Source of the DNA: Pedobacter sp. SL55
GTDB taxonomy: Bacteria; Bacteroidota; Bacteroidia; Sphingobacteriales; Sphingobacteriaceae
NCBI RefSeq assembly: GCF_026625705.1
Contig: NZ_CP113059.1
Coordinates: 4,154,001-4,218,000 of the forward strand
DNA: 64,000 bases
Reading direction: 5' to 3'
Every line of letters starts with the position of its first letter. Within the stretch, counting starts at the first letter, position 1. Position numbers and translations under genes: made by a program. The notes under the pieces were generated by a model. That model was given only the letters and a program-made list of their open reading frames with translations, was not told where the DNA came from and did no database searches. This document shows positions 17,872 through 24,924 of the stretch, one piece after another.

Positions 17872-18621
17872 ATGAAGACACTAGGTGTAAAACAGTTTCA
17901 GCAAATGGCTTTTAAACTGTTAAAGCAACCCGACGGAGCGTTTAAAGAACATCTTGGTTTAATACCCAAAAACTTCATATCAATAGTTTACGGACGTAGC
18001 GGAAACGGTAAAACAGAGTATTGCATTCAAATGGCTAAATACTTGGCTGGATTTGGTAAGGTGCTTTGGCTAAGTTATGAGCAAGGCCATGGCGTGGATT
18101 TGCAAAACGCCATTAATAGAAATAATATGCACGAGGTTAGCGGCAACTTTTTAGTTGCCGACCCTACGGAAGATTTAAAGAAAGGGGTAACGTTTTTAGA
18201 AGATTTAGATAAAACGTTAAGCAAGCGTAATAGTCCCGATTTTATCTTTATTGACAGCGTTGATTATACCCGTTTCAAATGGGAAGATTATGAATTTCTA
18301 AAACGCAAGTACGGCAAGAAAAAAGGTTTCATTTTCATAAGCCACATTAAAGGGCGTGAGCCAAAAAGTACAATAGGGCAAGACATCAAATACGATGGCC
18401 ACATAGGTACTGTTGTTAGAGATTATATCGCCTATCACGACAAAAACCGCTTTAGTTCTTTTGAGCCTTATGTAATCTACGAAGAGCGAGCAAGGCTTTT
18501 AAATCCGCTGTTTTTCGCTCCAAAATTAGCCGATGAACCCAAAAAAGCCGCTAAAAAAGCAGGGGTAAACGCTAAGAAAGTAGCAAAAGAATTACTCCAA
18601 GACGAGGGGGTAAGTGCATAA
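17872..18621 (+). CDS. RecA/RadA-like P-loop ATPase
   Basis: 249 residues. Walker A is VYGRSGNGKTEYC (about residue 44), then KVLWLSYEQGHG, and Walker B is FIFIDSVD (about 125). A short Ala/Lys-rich tail (KKAAKKAGVNAKK) may bind DNA. Similar AAA_25-type proteins serve as replicative helicase-like or recombination ATPases in phages. Adjacent to the exonuclease, so a role in repair or recombination during replication is likely. Confidence 0.75.
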   Translation: MKTLGVKQFQQMAFKLLKQPDGAFKEHLGLIPKNFISIVYGRSGNGKTEYCIQMAKYLAGFGKVLWLSYEQGHGVDLQNAINRNNMHEVSGNFLVADPTEDLKKGVTFLEDLDKTLSKRNSPDFIFIDSVDYTRFKWEDYEFLKRKYGKKKGFIFISHIKGREPKSTIGQDIKYDGHIGTVVRDYIAYHDKNRFSSFEPYVIYEERARLLNPLFFAPKLADEPKKAAKKAGVNAKKVAKELLQDEGVSA

Positions 18622-18729
18622 AAACAAACCAAAAAACACTAAAAACGGGCTTGTTGCTATTAAAAAGCGGCTTTATTGCTGGATAAATTGCACATAGCCC
18701 CTATTGTTAAACACAAATTATTGCAAAAC

Positions 18730-19158
18730 ATGAAAAAATATATGCTTACATCGGTACTATTTACGGGTACGGTGGTGTTCGTTTATAACGCCGAGGGCTG
18801 GTTAGTTGGCTTCGATAACTCGGCAGAATTTAGCGATGATCAACACTTATGGTTGATAAAAAATCTACCTCTAAAGTTAGGTGTGATAGAACCATGGAGC
18901 AAAAAAATCAAAGGCACTCTAAAAGAAGTACCAATGGACTTGAGCTTTGATGTGTTTTGGGAAACCTACGGAAAGAAGATAAACCGTTTGCGTACCGAAC
19001 CGCTATACAAGAAACTTGACGATACCGCAAAGGCGCTCGCTATAATGAGAGTGAAGCCTTATCAAACTTACTGCAAAAATAACAACCGAGGCATTGCAGA
19101 CCCCGAGAAATATTTAAGAAATGGTTATTACGATACTGATTGGAGCAAAGAAAGATAA
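18730..19158 (+). CDS. Phage protein, unknown, conserved C-terminal region
   Basis: About 142 residues from MKKYMLTSVLF; the frame is open from 18676 but that start lies in sequence without other coding signs. The C-terminal half (FWETYGKKINRLRTEPLYKK, PEKYLRNGYYDTDW) looks like a conserved module of Bacteroidota phage proteins. Function unknown. Confidence 0.6.
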   Translation: MKKYMLTSVLFTGTVVFVYNAEGWLVGFDNSAEFSDDQHLWLIKNLPLKLGVIEPWSKKIKGTLKEVPMDLSFDVFWETYGKKINRLRTEPLYKKLDDTAKALAIMRVKPYQTYCKNNNRGIADPEKYLRNGYYDTDWSKER

Positions 19159-19274
19159 TGAGAGAATTTTTAAAAGCAATAAGTGATTACCCGTTTACAG
19201 CTTTTGCTGTATCTGTGTTTGTTTACGCTTGCGTAGAATGTATAGCGGGTATTTTTAAGAGGAGAACTAAATAA
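19158..19274 (+). CDS. 38-residue single-TM membrane protein
   Basis: MREFLKAISDYPFTAFAVSV followed by FVYACVECIAGIFKRRTK: one hydrophobic segment with a basic C-terminus. Its ATG overlaps the previous stop (TAATG) and its stop overlaps the next ATG (TAATG), strong evidence of translational coupling for such a small gene. Function unknown. Confidence 0.62.
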   Translation: MREFLKAISDYPFTAFAVSVFVYACVECIAGIFKRRTK

Positions 19275-19459
19275 TGCAAAAGCAATTAAAAGAATTGAGA
19301 GCTGGTGACAGATTTCACAAAGCCTCTGATAAAAACAAAAAAGTTTATCAAGTAGCCGAAACGCCAACGGGCGGTTTAGTTAAAGTTAAGCAAGACCACA
19401 AAAAGGTTTTGGACTACATGAAAGCTCAAACAACAGTAGTTTATTTAAGAACAGTCTAA
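19274..19459 (+). CDS. Small phage protein, unknown
   Basis: 61 residues, basic, with a beta-rich pattern (RAGDRFHKASDKNKKVYQVA, GGLVKVKQDHKKV). Translationally coupled to the preceding membrane peptide. No family recognised. Confidence 0.58.
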   Translation: MQKQLKELRAGDRFHKASDKNKKVYQVAETPTGGLVKVKQDHKKVLDYMKAQTTVVYLRTV

Positions 19460-19467
19460 CGCTAAAA

Positions 19468-19491
19468 AGCCGATATTTTAAAATATCGGCT
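19468..19491. terminator. Perfect 24-bp palindrome
   Basis: AGCCGATATTTT is followed directly by its complement AAAATATCGGCT. The RNA would form a hairpin, but no T-run follows, so it may be an mRNA-stabilising hairpin or weak terminator within the early operon, or a protein-binding palindrome. Confidence 0.5.
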
Positions 19492-19505
19492 AAATACCCG
19501 ATAAA

Positions 19506-20120
19506 ATGGAAAATACAAATTTAAAAAGTAAGCTAGCTAAGATTTACGAGTTAGTAAAAAGAGGCTCAACGGCGGGCGAACAAGCGGCAGCTAAAAACCA
19601 GCTTGATAAGCTGATTGAAAAATACAATTTGCAAGGTATAGACCTTGAAAATCTAAACCTTAACGAGTACCGATTTAAGTACAAAACGGAGCTTGATGTT
19701 TGGCTATTAGGTCGAATTGTGCTTGTGTTTACAGATGGTAAAGCTTGGGATAATGCTGTTAAAGATGTTTGGAAAGTTCGAGAGGTTGAGCTAAGCCTTA
19801 CATATATAGATTGGGTTACAATTGAGACCGCTTACCAATATTTCAAAAAACACATGGCGCAGCAATGGAAAATTGTTTGCGCTGGCGAAATAAAGCGGAA
19901 ACGTAAGGCATCAACACGTAAAAAACGGCTACAAGAATTAAAAGAACCTTTCTTTTCTCGTTACGTGATTGCGAGCAAACTATATAAAGACGGCGAGCTT
20001 AAGCCTGTTACCTATTCGGATATGAGCGACAAAGAGTATCAAGATAGGCTCTTAATGGAAGATATAGAAGGAGGCAGCTATAAGAGACAAGTAACTAACG
20101 GCCTTTATTTAGAAGCTTGA
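19506..20120 (+). CDS. DUF2786-like phage protein
   Basis: 204 residues. The N-terminal 40 residues (LAKIYELVKRGSTAGEQAAA through IEKYNL) fit DUF2786, a helical domain in phage proteins of unknown role. The rest is positively charged with RKRKASTRKKRLQELK, suggesting nucleic-acid contact. Ends overlap the convergent small gene by 12 bp. Confidence 0.65.
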   Translation: MENTNLKSKLAKIYELVKRGSTAGEQAAAKNQLDKLIEKYNLQGIDLENLNLNEYRFKYKTELDVWLLGRIVLVFTDGKAWDNAVKDVWKVREVELSLTYIDWVTIETAYQYFKKHMAQQWKIVCAGEIKRKRKASTRKKRLQELKEPFFSRYVIASKLYKDGELKPVTYSDMSDKEYQDRLLMEDIEGGSYKRQVTNGLYLEA

Positions 20121-20396
20121 TGTTTTGTTAATATGATTTTCGTAATGCTCACTAGCAATCGCAATAAGTTCTTGGCAATCGTCGGGGGTAAAAAGGGTGG
20201 TAAATTTATCTTCAAACTCGCACCTCCAAACTTCGGGTCTACCTCCTAAAGTTAGTTTAACATAACGCACCCTGCCTACTTCTTTTCCATTGATTGAAAC
20301 GATGTAGGTAGGATGCACCACACCCGACAAATAGAACATGCGCACTTGCTTGTCAACATTACCAAAAGCGGCATTAAAAACAATTTCGGAACTCAT
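20109..20396 (-). CDS. Small phage protein on the opposite strand
   Basis: 95 residues from MSSEIVFNAAFGNVDKQVRM to HYENHINKTSSF. The protein reads like a real domain (VHPTYIVSINGKEVGRVRYV, FTPDDCQELIAIASEHYENH). A longer frame runs to 20723 but would overlap the plus-strand gene at 20428. It is the only minus-strand gene inside the early operon. Function unknown. Confidence 0.55.
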   Translation of the reverse strand: MSSEIVFNAAFGNVDKQVRMFYLSGVVHPTYIVSINGKEVGRVRYVKLTLGGRPEVWRCEFEDKFTTLFTPDDCQELIAIASEHYENHINKTSSF

Positions 20397-20427
20397 ACTA
20401 AAATAACAATCAAAGATTTTAAAAGTT

Positions 20428-20808
20428 ATGAAGAAACTAACTAAATCCCAAGCAGAACAAATTGAAGCTTGGTTAAACAAATGGGAACAATTGAAAGGTT
20501 CCGCAATACCTCTTAGGTTTAGGGAGCAATTTGGTATTAAACCAAAAGTAGTATCTGTGTTCTCTAAAATTACGCTATCTAACGGCGTTGTAGCTGAAGT
20601 TTTAAGAATTGACGGCGGCGTAATGCGAAAGGCAACGGAACGATGTAAAGGCGACAACACTACAATGTTTTTTGTAATAATGGAATACGTTGTTAGGGTT
20701 GACGGAAAGCTTTTAGGCGCCAACGGCGTTGATAATTTGGACGTGTCAGATATAGCCGCTCTAACAGAGATTGTAAATGCTCAAATGATAAGCCCATGCA
20801 GCCAATAA
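20428..20808 (+). CDS. Phage early protein, unknown
   Basis: 126 residues, N-terminal helix then mixed alpha/beta (LRFREQFGIKPKVVSVFSKI, NGVVAEVLRIDGGVMRK). It overlaps the start of the GemA-like gene by 13 bp. No family recognised. Confidence 0.6.
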   Translation: MKKLTKSQAEQIEAWLNKWEQLKGSAIPLRFREQFGIKPKVVSVFSKITLSNGVVAEVLRIDGGVMRKATERCKGDNTTMFFVIMEYVVRVDGKLLGANGVDNLDVSDIAALTEIVNAQMISPCSQ

Positions 20809-21209
20809 CCAAACCCCAAATACAGGCTATTAAAGCCACTTGCAGCCGCAAGAAAATAGAGAGCGCCGAAATGGCGCTTTCTTACTCTAACAGTCGCACC
20901 AGCCATGTAAGCGAATTAACTAAAGACGAAGCAAAGCAACTTTTAACCGCTTTAATAGGGGAAAAGGAAAGTTTTAACGCTAAACAAATCATGGTGCGTA
21001 AAATCTTGTCAATGGCACACGAATTGCGTTGGGAGTTAGACGAGCAAAGGCACAATAAATCAAACAAAATTGATATGGAGCGAGTTAATAATTGGATGAT
21101 CAAATACAGCTATTTGCACAAGCCATTAGACCGCTATAAAGCCGACGAGTTGCCCGCTTTGGTAACGCAGTTTAGTAAGTATCACGAAAGTATTATAAAA
21201 AGTATTTAA
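20796..21209 (+). CDS. gemA: GemA-like protein (Mu gp16, DUF1018)
   Basis: 137 residues. The DUF1018 signature is clear in the C-terminal half: ILSMAHELRWELDE, DMERVNNWMIKYSYLHKPLD and ADELPALVTQFSKYHE. In Mu, GemA affects host gene expression and DNA supercoiling. Position late in the early operon matches Mu. Confidence 0.82.
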   Translation: MQPITKPQIQAIKATCSRKKIESAEMALSYSNSRTSHVSELTKDEAKQLLTALIGEKESFNAKQIMVRKILSMAHELRWELDEQRHNKSNKIDMERVNNWMIKYSYLHKPLDRYKADELPALVTQFSKYHESIIKSI

Positions 21210-21218
21210 CTTTAGATT

Positions 21219-21749
21219 ATGAAACAAGTATTATTCATTTTTCTAACCGCACTTACCTTTAGTGCCTACGCTCAAGAATGGAGCGCAACCGACCAAAAAG
21301 TATATGGCAACCAAGCCGAATATAAAGCACAAATGGAACTTGCAAAAAAGAGCAAGCACCGCAATTTGTACCGCTTAGTTGGCTTTACACCCTACTATGC
21401 CAACGGGCTTAGTTTATGGATGCAAGACCGTGGGTTTACTTCTCAAACTTTAGAAGCTCCCGCAAACCAAGAGGTTTATTTGTTCGCTAAAAATTACGTT
21501 GGCAGCGTTAAGCCTACCGACGTTAAACTAGTGTTAAACTTGCAAAATAGCCGTGTGGCTAATGCTAAAATATACGGCTCGTTTACCGATCTTGCTCAAC
21601 TGTTTTTGTACTACTGGCCTACTAATGCCGACTATGCAGATAGCAGTAAATTAAAGCAAGGCACGATTGCTCAAAAGCAAGTTTTTGACGAGATTGTAAG
21701 GTTTAATTATTCACAAAAAGAGCCTTTTATTGAGGTAGTGAAAATATGA
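21219..21749 (+). CDS. Exported phage protein with signal peptide, unknown
   Basis: 176 residues. N-terminus MKQVLFIFLTALTFSAYAQE is a clean Sec signal peptide with AxA cleavage site. The mature part has aromatic-rich segments (NLYRLVGFTPYYANGLSLWM, QLFLYYWPTNADYADSSK) and no known domain. An exported product in the early region suggests envelope alteration such as superinfection exclusion, but that is inference. Stop overlaps the next start (ATGA). Confidence 0.65.
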   Translation: MKQVLFIFLTALTFSAYAQEWSATDQKVYGNQAEYKAQMELAKKSKHRNLYRLVGFTPYYANGLSLWMQDRGFTSQTLEAPANQEVYLFAKNYVGSVKPTDVKLVLNLQNSRVANAKIYGSFTDLAQLFLYYWPTNADYADSSKLKQGTIAQKQVFDEIVRFNYSQKEPFIEVVKI

Positions 21750-22087
21750 TTACGAAAGATTTAGACGACTTGTATTCTTTCCGTGATACCGTGGTTAACA
21801 ACATTATAAGTGAAACATATGCGAAATGGAATGCTGCTTTAGAAAAATATGTTAGTGACAACCTTGAACGTCTAGGTTATAAGTTTGAACACAAGGCTCA
21901 ATTTTATGCGTTTTGTACGGCAAGAGTAAGCAAGATAAGCACGGGGTCAGACGAATGGGTATTATATTTAGATTGGGACGATGAAAATAAAACAGGTCAG
22001 CTGATAGGTTCTTTTTCTCAAAAAGTAGAAATAACCCACGAAGAAAACACAATTAAGGCCACTATTGGTCGAAACCTTGGAAAATGA
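21746..22087 (+). CDS. Phage protein, unknown
   Basis: 113 residues, N-terminal helices (VNNIISETYAKWNAALEKYV), then beta strands (DEWVLYLDWDDENKTGQLIG). Coupled to the exported protein gene by a 4-bp overlap and followed by a terminator. No family recognised. Confidence 0.58.
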   Translation: MITKDLDDLYSFRDTVVNNIISETYAKWNAALEKYVSDNLERLGYKFEHKAQFYAFCTARVSKISTGSDEWVLYLDWDDENKTGQLIGSFSQKVEITHEENTIKATIGRNLGK

Positions 22088-22090
22088 ACG

Positions 22091-22116
22091 AAGCCCGCAA
22101 ATAGCGGGCTTTTTTG
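22091..22116 (+). terminator. Rho-independent terminator of the early operon
   Basis: AGCCCGC-AAATA-GCGGGCT stem-loop followed by TTTTT, immediately after the stop codon. Confidence 0.85.
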
Positions 22117-22168
22117 TTGTCTAAAACTAAATTTTAACGTGTTGATGCTATTAAAGATATTTGTATCA

Positions 22169-22483
22169 ATGCGTGGCCAATATAGCTTATATACATCTTT
22201 ATTTCCGTCCTCTGTCAAAGCCAATCCTAACAATAAAGGCCGCAGAAACGTATTGATGTATAGCAGGGATGAAAAACTATGTTATAGATATTATTACCAC
22301 GCAGAAATTAAGCGCACCCGATACGACGATTGTTTGCTTGCGCTAGAAAATGAATTTGATTTAACGGCTGGTGTGGTAATGCAAAGGCTTGAGCAAAACA
22401 CCGACCTTTTAAAAGATATAATTAGCAAAAAGCCCAACGCTAAGGAGTTGGCCGCTAAATTCCCGTACTTTGTGTTTAGTTAG
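22169..22483 (+). CDS. Candidate middle/late regulator, HTH-like
   Basis: About 104 residues from MRGQYSLYTSLFPSSVKANP; starts at 22139 and 22256 are possible. The part RDEKLCYRYYYHAEIKRTRY followed by DDCLLALENEFDLTAGVVMQ resembles short HTH proteins of Bacteroidota mobile elements. It is a single-gene unit between two terminators, the position of Mor/C-type activators in Mu, so it may switch on the late genes. No sequence match to Mor can be claimed. Confidence 0.5.
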   Translation: MRGQYSLYTSLFPSSVKANPNNKGRRNVLMYSRDEKLCYRYYYHAEIKRTRYDDCLLALENEFDLTAGVVMQRLEQNTDLLKDIISKKPNAKELAAKFPYFVFS

Positions 22484-22497
22484 TTTTAGGTTTGTTT

Positions 22498-22521
22498 AAG
22501 GGGTGTTTAACACCCCTTTTT
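22498..22521. terminator. Bidirectional terminator
   Basis: AAGGGGTG-TTTAA-CACCCCTTTTT separates the plus-strand regulator candidate from the minus-strand packaging block; A-run on one side and T-run on the other allow use in both directions. Confidence 0.8.
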
Positions 22522-23024
22522 CATTCTGTTAAAATTTCAGCATCAACCGCCGTTTCGGGAGCTGTATAAACAGGCATTGCGGTATTGTCGGCATAAGTAA
22601 AAGTATATCGCATTGTCCTAACCCTTAAATTATCGTTTCGCTTTTCCTTATCGGCTTTAACCCTTGATAGTGTACTAAAGTATTGCGATTGAAAACCGTG
22701 TAAAGCTTTGTTAACGGCATGCTCAAGGTTGTAATATTCCAAAGCAAGTTCAATAACAGGTTTAGGCGTTAAAGCGTTCGTTTGCGAATAAGAGGGCAAG
22801 CCCAAGCGTATAATCAACACACATTCGCCCAGCTGGGAAAATTCGCCGTTGTTGCTAAATGTTCCGTCGTCAATATCAATCAAAACGCATGGCCAATCAA
22901 CGTTTGGTCTTTGCTCGTAAAACTCTAATTGCCCGTAGTCGCCGTCTATCCATTTAAGTGCTGGCACTTCTGTTTTTAGCCGATTTTGAACCGTTAAAAA
23001 GATGTTTGCTAAAATGCTGTTCAT
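22521..23024 (-). CDS. Phage head-tail/tail-terminator-like protein (Mu gp37-like position)
   Basis: 167 residues. PNVDWPCVLIDIDDGTFSNN, then GECVLIIRLGLPS and a conserved-looking LEHAVNKALHGFQSQYF. The fold pattern and position after the virion morphogenesis gene fit a tail terminator or neck protein. Its start overlaps the upstream gene by 4 bp. Assignment is by context. Confidence 0.55.
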   Translation of the reverse strand: MNSILANIFLTVQNRLKTEVPALKWIDGDYGQLEFYEQRPNVDWPCVLIDIDDGTFSNNGEFSQLGECVLIIRLGLPSYSQTNALTPKPVIELALEYYNLEHAVNKALHGFQSQYFSTLSRVKADKEKRNDNLRVRTMRYTFTYADNTAMPVYTAPETAVDAEILTE

Positions 23025-23566
23025 TGTCTTAAAATTATGTTGATTTCTCGGTTTAGCTCTCTAATGATGCTATTGTTTAAAGTTTGACTTTCGTGGCCAG
23101 CATAAGGCGCAAATTGCCGTTGTACGATATGCACACGGCGGGTGTGTGCCTTTACTTGGTTGCTGCCCACTTTATTGGTTACGGTGCGCACTTTTCGGGT
23201 GCCGTTTCGGTTAAAATCGGTTAAGCTAAACACTTGAGATTTGGCGTATTTATTGCGAGTGTGCGCCTTTACTTGTACCGTACCTGTAAACCCCTCGTTG
23301 TGAGCTTTGGCGTGTGGCACGTTGTTATAAAATCTAACGCCGCCGCCCGTAGCATATTGGTAATTCCAACTTCTACGCAAGGCGCCCGTTTTTACCAAGA
23401 TAGTACCTTTGCGTTCGATGCCTCGCCACTTTTTAAAGCTGCTGTCTTGCCAGCCTTGCGCCCGAAAGTTGCCATCAACAAAACGCAAGGTTTTATTGAT
23501 AATCATACCTTGCGCTCTATCTGTTAAATAGCTGCTTAATTGTCTTTGTATGTTTCTATTAAACAT
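23021..23566 (-). CDS. Phage virion morphogenesis protein (Mu gpG-like)
   Basis: 181 residues, very basic. It has the family pattern ILVKTGALRRSW, VRFYNNVPHAKAHNEG and RQFAPYAGHE, where the Mu family has 'L..TG.L..S' and 'Y..IH..G'. Mu gpG acts in head completion/tail joining. Part of the minus-strand head block. Confidence 0.78.
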   Translation of the reverse strand: MFNRNIQRQLSSYLTDRAQGMIINKTLRFVDGNFRAQGWQDSSFKKWRGIERKGTILVKTGALRRSWNYQYATGGGVRFYNNVPHAKAHNEGFTGTVQVKAHTRNKYAKSQVFSLTDFNRNGTRKVRTVTNKVGSNQVKAHTRRVHIVQRQFAPYAGHESQTLNNSIIRELNREINIILRQ

Positions 23567-23640
23567 TTTACTATCTTTGTATAAAGAAAGCCGCTAACAG
23601 CTTTAAAATAGCTTATTTGTAAGTTATTGTTTAAAGAAGG

Positions 23641-24918
23641 TTAGCGGTTTTCGTTTTTATATAGGAGTACACCTTGCCTACTCTTTCTCAAGCCCTCAAC
23701 GTTAATCCTATTACCCGACTTAGTTTGAAATAGAGAGAAAGCTCTCAAGTCGTTAGCGCCTACAATCATTGGATAATCATCGAAATATTTAATATATCGG
23801 TGTTCAATTACATTGTTGCTATTTCGTACGCTCCAAATCTCATCGGGCTGTTGAACCACTTTAGCTAAATTGTGTATGTAGCTCCAACGGTTGTCTTTGT
23901 TGTCTTCAAACACATGCACTTTAAAGTTGTAGTCAAATTTTATACTAACGCCATTTTGCGCAATTACCTCAAAGCCGCCCTTTTTATCGCCGCCCGCCGC
24001 ATTTGTCCACCATTGGTGCGCATCGTCTATATTGTCGAAATGCTCGGCGTCGGGCAAGTGGCTTAAATCGTAAATTTGTTTTACACTTCGCATGCCATAG
24101 TTTCGCTCTGCTTGTAACTCCGACTTTTTACTTAGGTAGCTATAATACGGGTGTTCATCATCGTAAACAACCATCTTTTTGCCAACGTTGCCCTTGAAAT
24201 ATGGCTTTGTTTCCATCTCGTCGGCGTAAGTTTTTACCAAGCTTCTATCGGTAGGCGTTGCGCCGCTTGGGGCTGGTACCATATTGCAACGGCAACCGTG
24301 GTCTTTAGGCGGGTAAATCTTATCTAAAAGCGGGTCGTCTGTTTTGATAATCAGCTTGTCTAAAGCGGCGTGGCTTGGTCTAACCCTATCGTCGCCAACT
24401 GTGCTATATTCCAACATGGCGAAGCGTTTAAGCCCTTGCCATTTGTCGGCCATTTGTACGGCGGCAATTGCGTCGTTACGCTCAACGTTTAAATGATGTA
24501 CGTTTAAAATTGGGTCAATATCTGCAACCTTAGATTTGAATTGCTCCCAGCTTCGCACTTCGCCGTTTTCGTCCAATAAAAGCTTATTGTAAGTTTTTAA
24601 GGTTGCCAAACTCTTAGCACCCGAAAATTGAGCAATGTTTTGTTGAAAGTAAGCCTTTAACGTATTGCGATAATCGGTTGTCGGATACATTTCCGCCCCT
24701 AATACCTTAGTGAGCGCCGTAGATAGCACCGCACTAATGTAGTTGTAGTAATTATAATCTATCTCGTTAGCGCCAATTTTGCCGTCGTAAATGCGTTTTA
24801 AAAGGTCTTCTAATATCCTATCGTAATTACTATCGTTAGCCGCTAAGGTAATGGCATGAGTGCAACAACCGTCGTAAAGGTTTAGTAAATCATGCCCCGA
24901 TAGCTCGGGGCTTATACG
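23641..24918 (-). CDS. Head morphogenesis protein (SPP1 gp7-like) with PBECR2-like nuclease fold; entered by -1 frameshift
   Basis: The open frame has no ATG, GTG or TTG until a GTG at 24729, yet coding sequence continues upstream (SPELSGHDLLNLYDGCCTHA) to the end of the portal gene. Read from the frameshift site it gives 425 residues. Residues about 150-250 hold the gp7/Mu gp30 region with RVRPSHAALD and KDHGCRCNMVP. The last 130 residues (FDYNFKVHVFEDNKDNRWSY, DEIWSVRNSNNVIEHRYIKY) resemble the PBECR2 nuclease-fold domain known from phage head proteins. Either a portal-head fusion made by recoding, an in-frame fusion hidden by a missing T, or an unusual start. Confidence 0.72.
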   Translation of the reverse strand, partial: RISPELSGHDLLNLYDGCCTHAITLAANDSNYDRILEDLLKRIYDGKIGANEIDYNYYNYISAVLSTALTKVLGAEMYPTTDYRNTLKAYFQQNIAQFSGAKSLATLKTYNKLLLDENGEVRSWEQFKSKVADIDPILNVHHLNVERNDAIAAVQMADKWQGLKRFAMLEYSTVGDDRVRPSHAALDKLIIKTDDPLLDKIYPPKDHGCRCNMVPAPSGATPTDRSLVKTYADEMETKPYFKGNVGKKMVVYDDEHPYYSYLSKKSELQAERNYGMRSVKQIYDLSHLPDAEHFDNIDDAHQWWTNAAGGDKKGGFEVIAQNGVSIKFDYNFKVHVFEDNKDNRWSYIHNLAKVVQQPDEIWSVRNSNNVIEHRYIKYFDDYPMIVGANDLRAFSLFQTKSGNRINVEGLRKSRQGVLLYKNENR

Positions 24919-24924
24919 AAAAAA
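24894..24924 (-). other. Candidate programmed -1 frameshift signal
   Basis: On the minus strand the slippery heptamer T TTT TTC is in the zero frame of the portal gene, two codons before its stop. After a 6-nt spacer (GTATAA) comes a 7-bp stem GCCCCGA-TAGC-loop-TCGGGGC (loop read GCTA). Heptamer, spacer and GC-rich stem are the three parts of a classical -1 site, and the -1 frame leads straight into the head gene. Confidence 0.65.

Noticed and set aside
23234..23527. Plus-strand ORF over the virion morphogenesis gene and similar overlapping ORFs
   Set aside because: Low-complexity, no domain sense, and fully opposite to well-supported genes.
23641..24729. Head gene as a simple 362-residue gene from GTG at 24729
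   Set aside because: About 63 codons of coherent coding sequence lie upstream in the same frame, including residues expected at the family's N-terminus.
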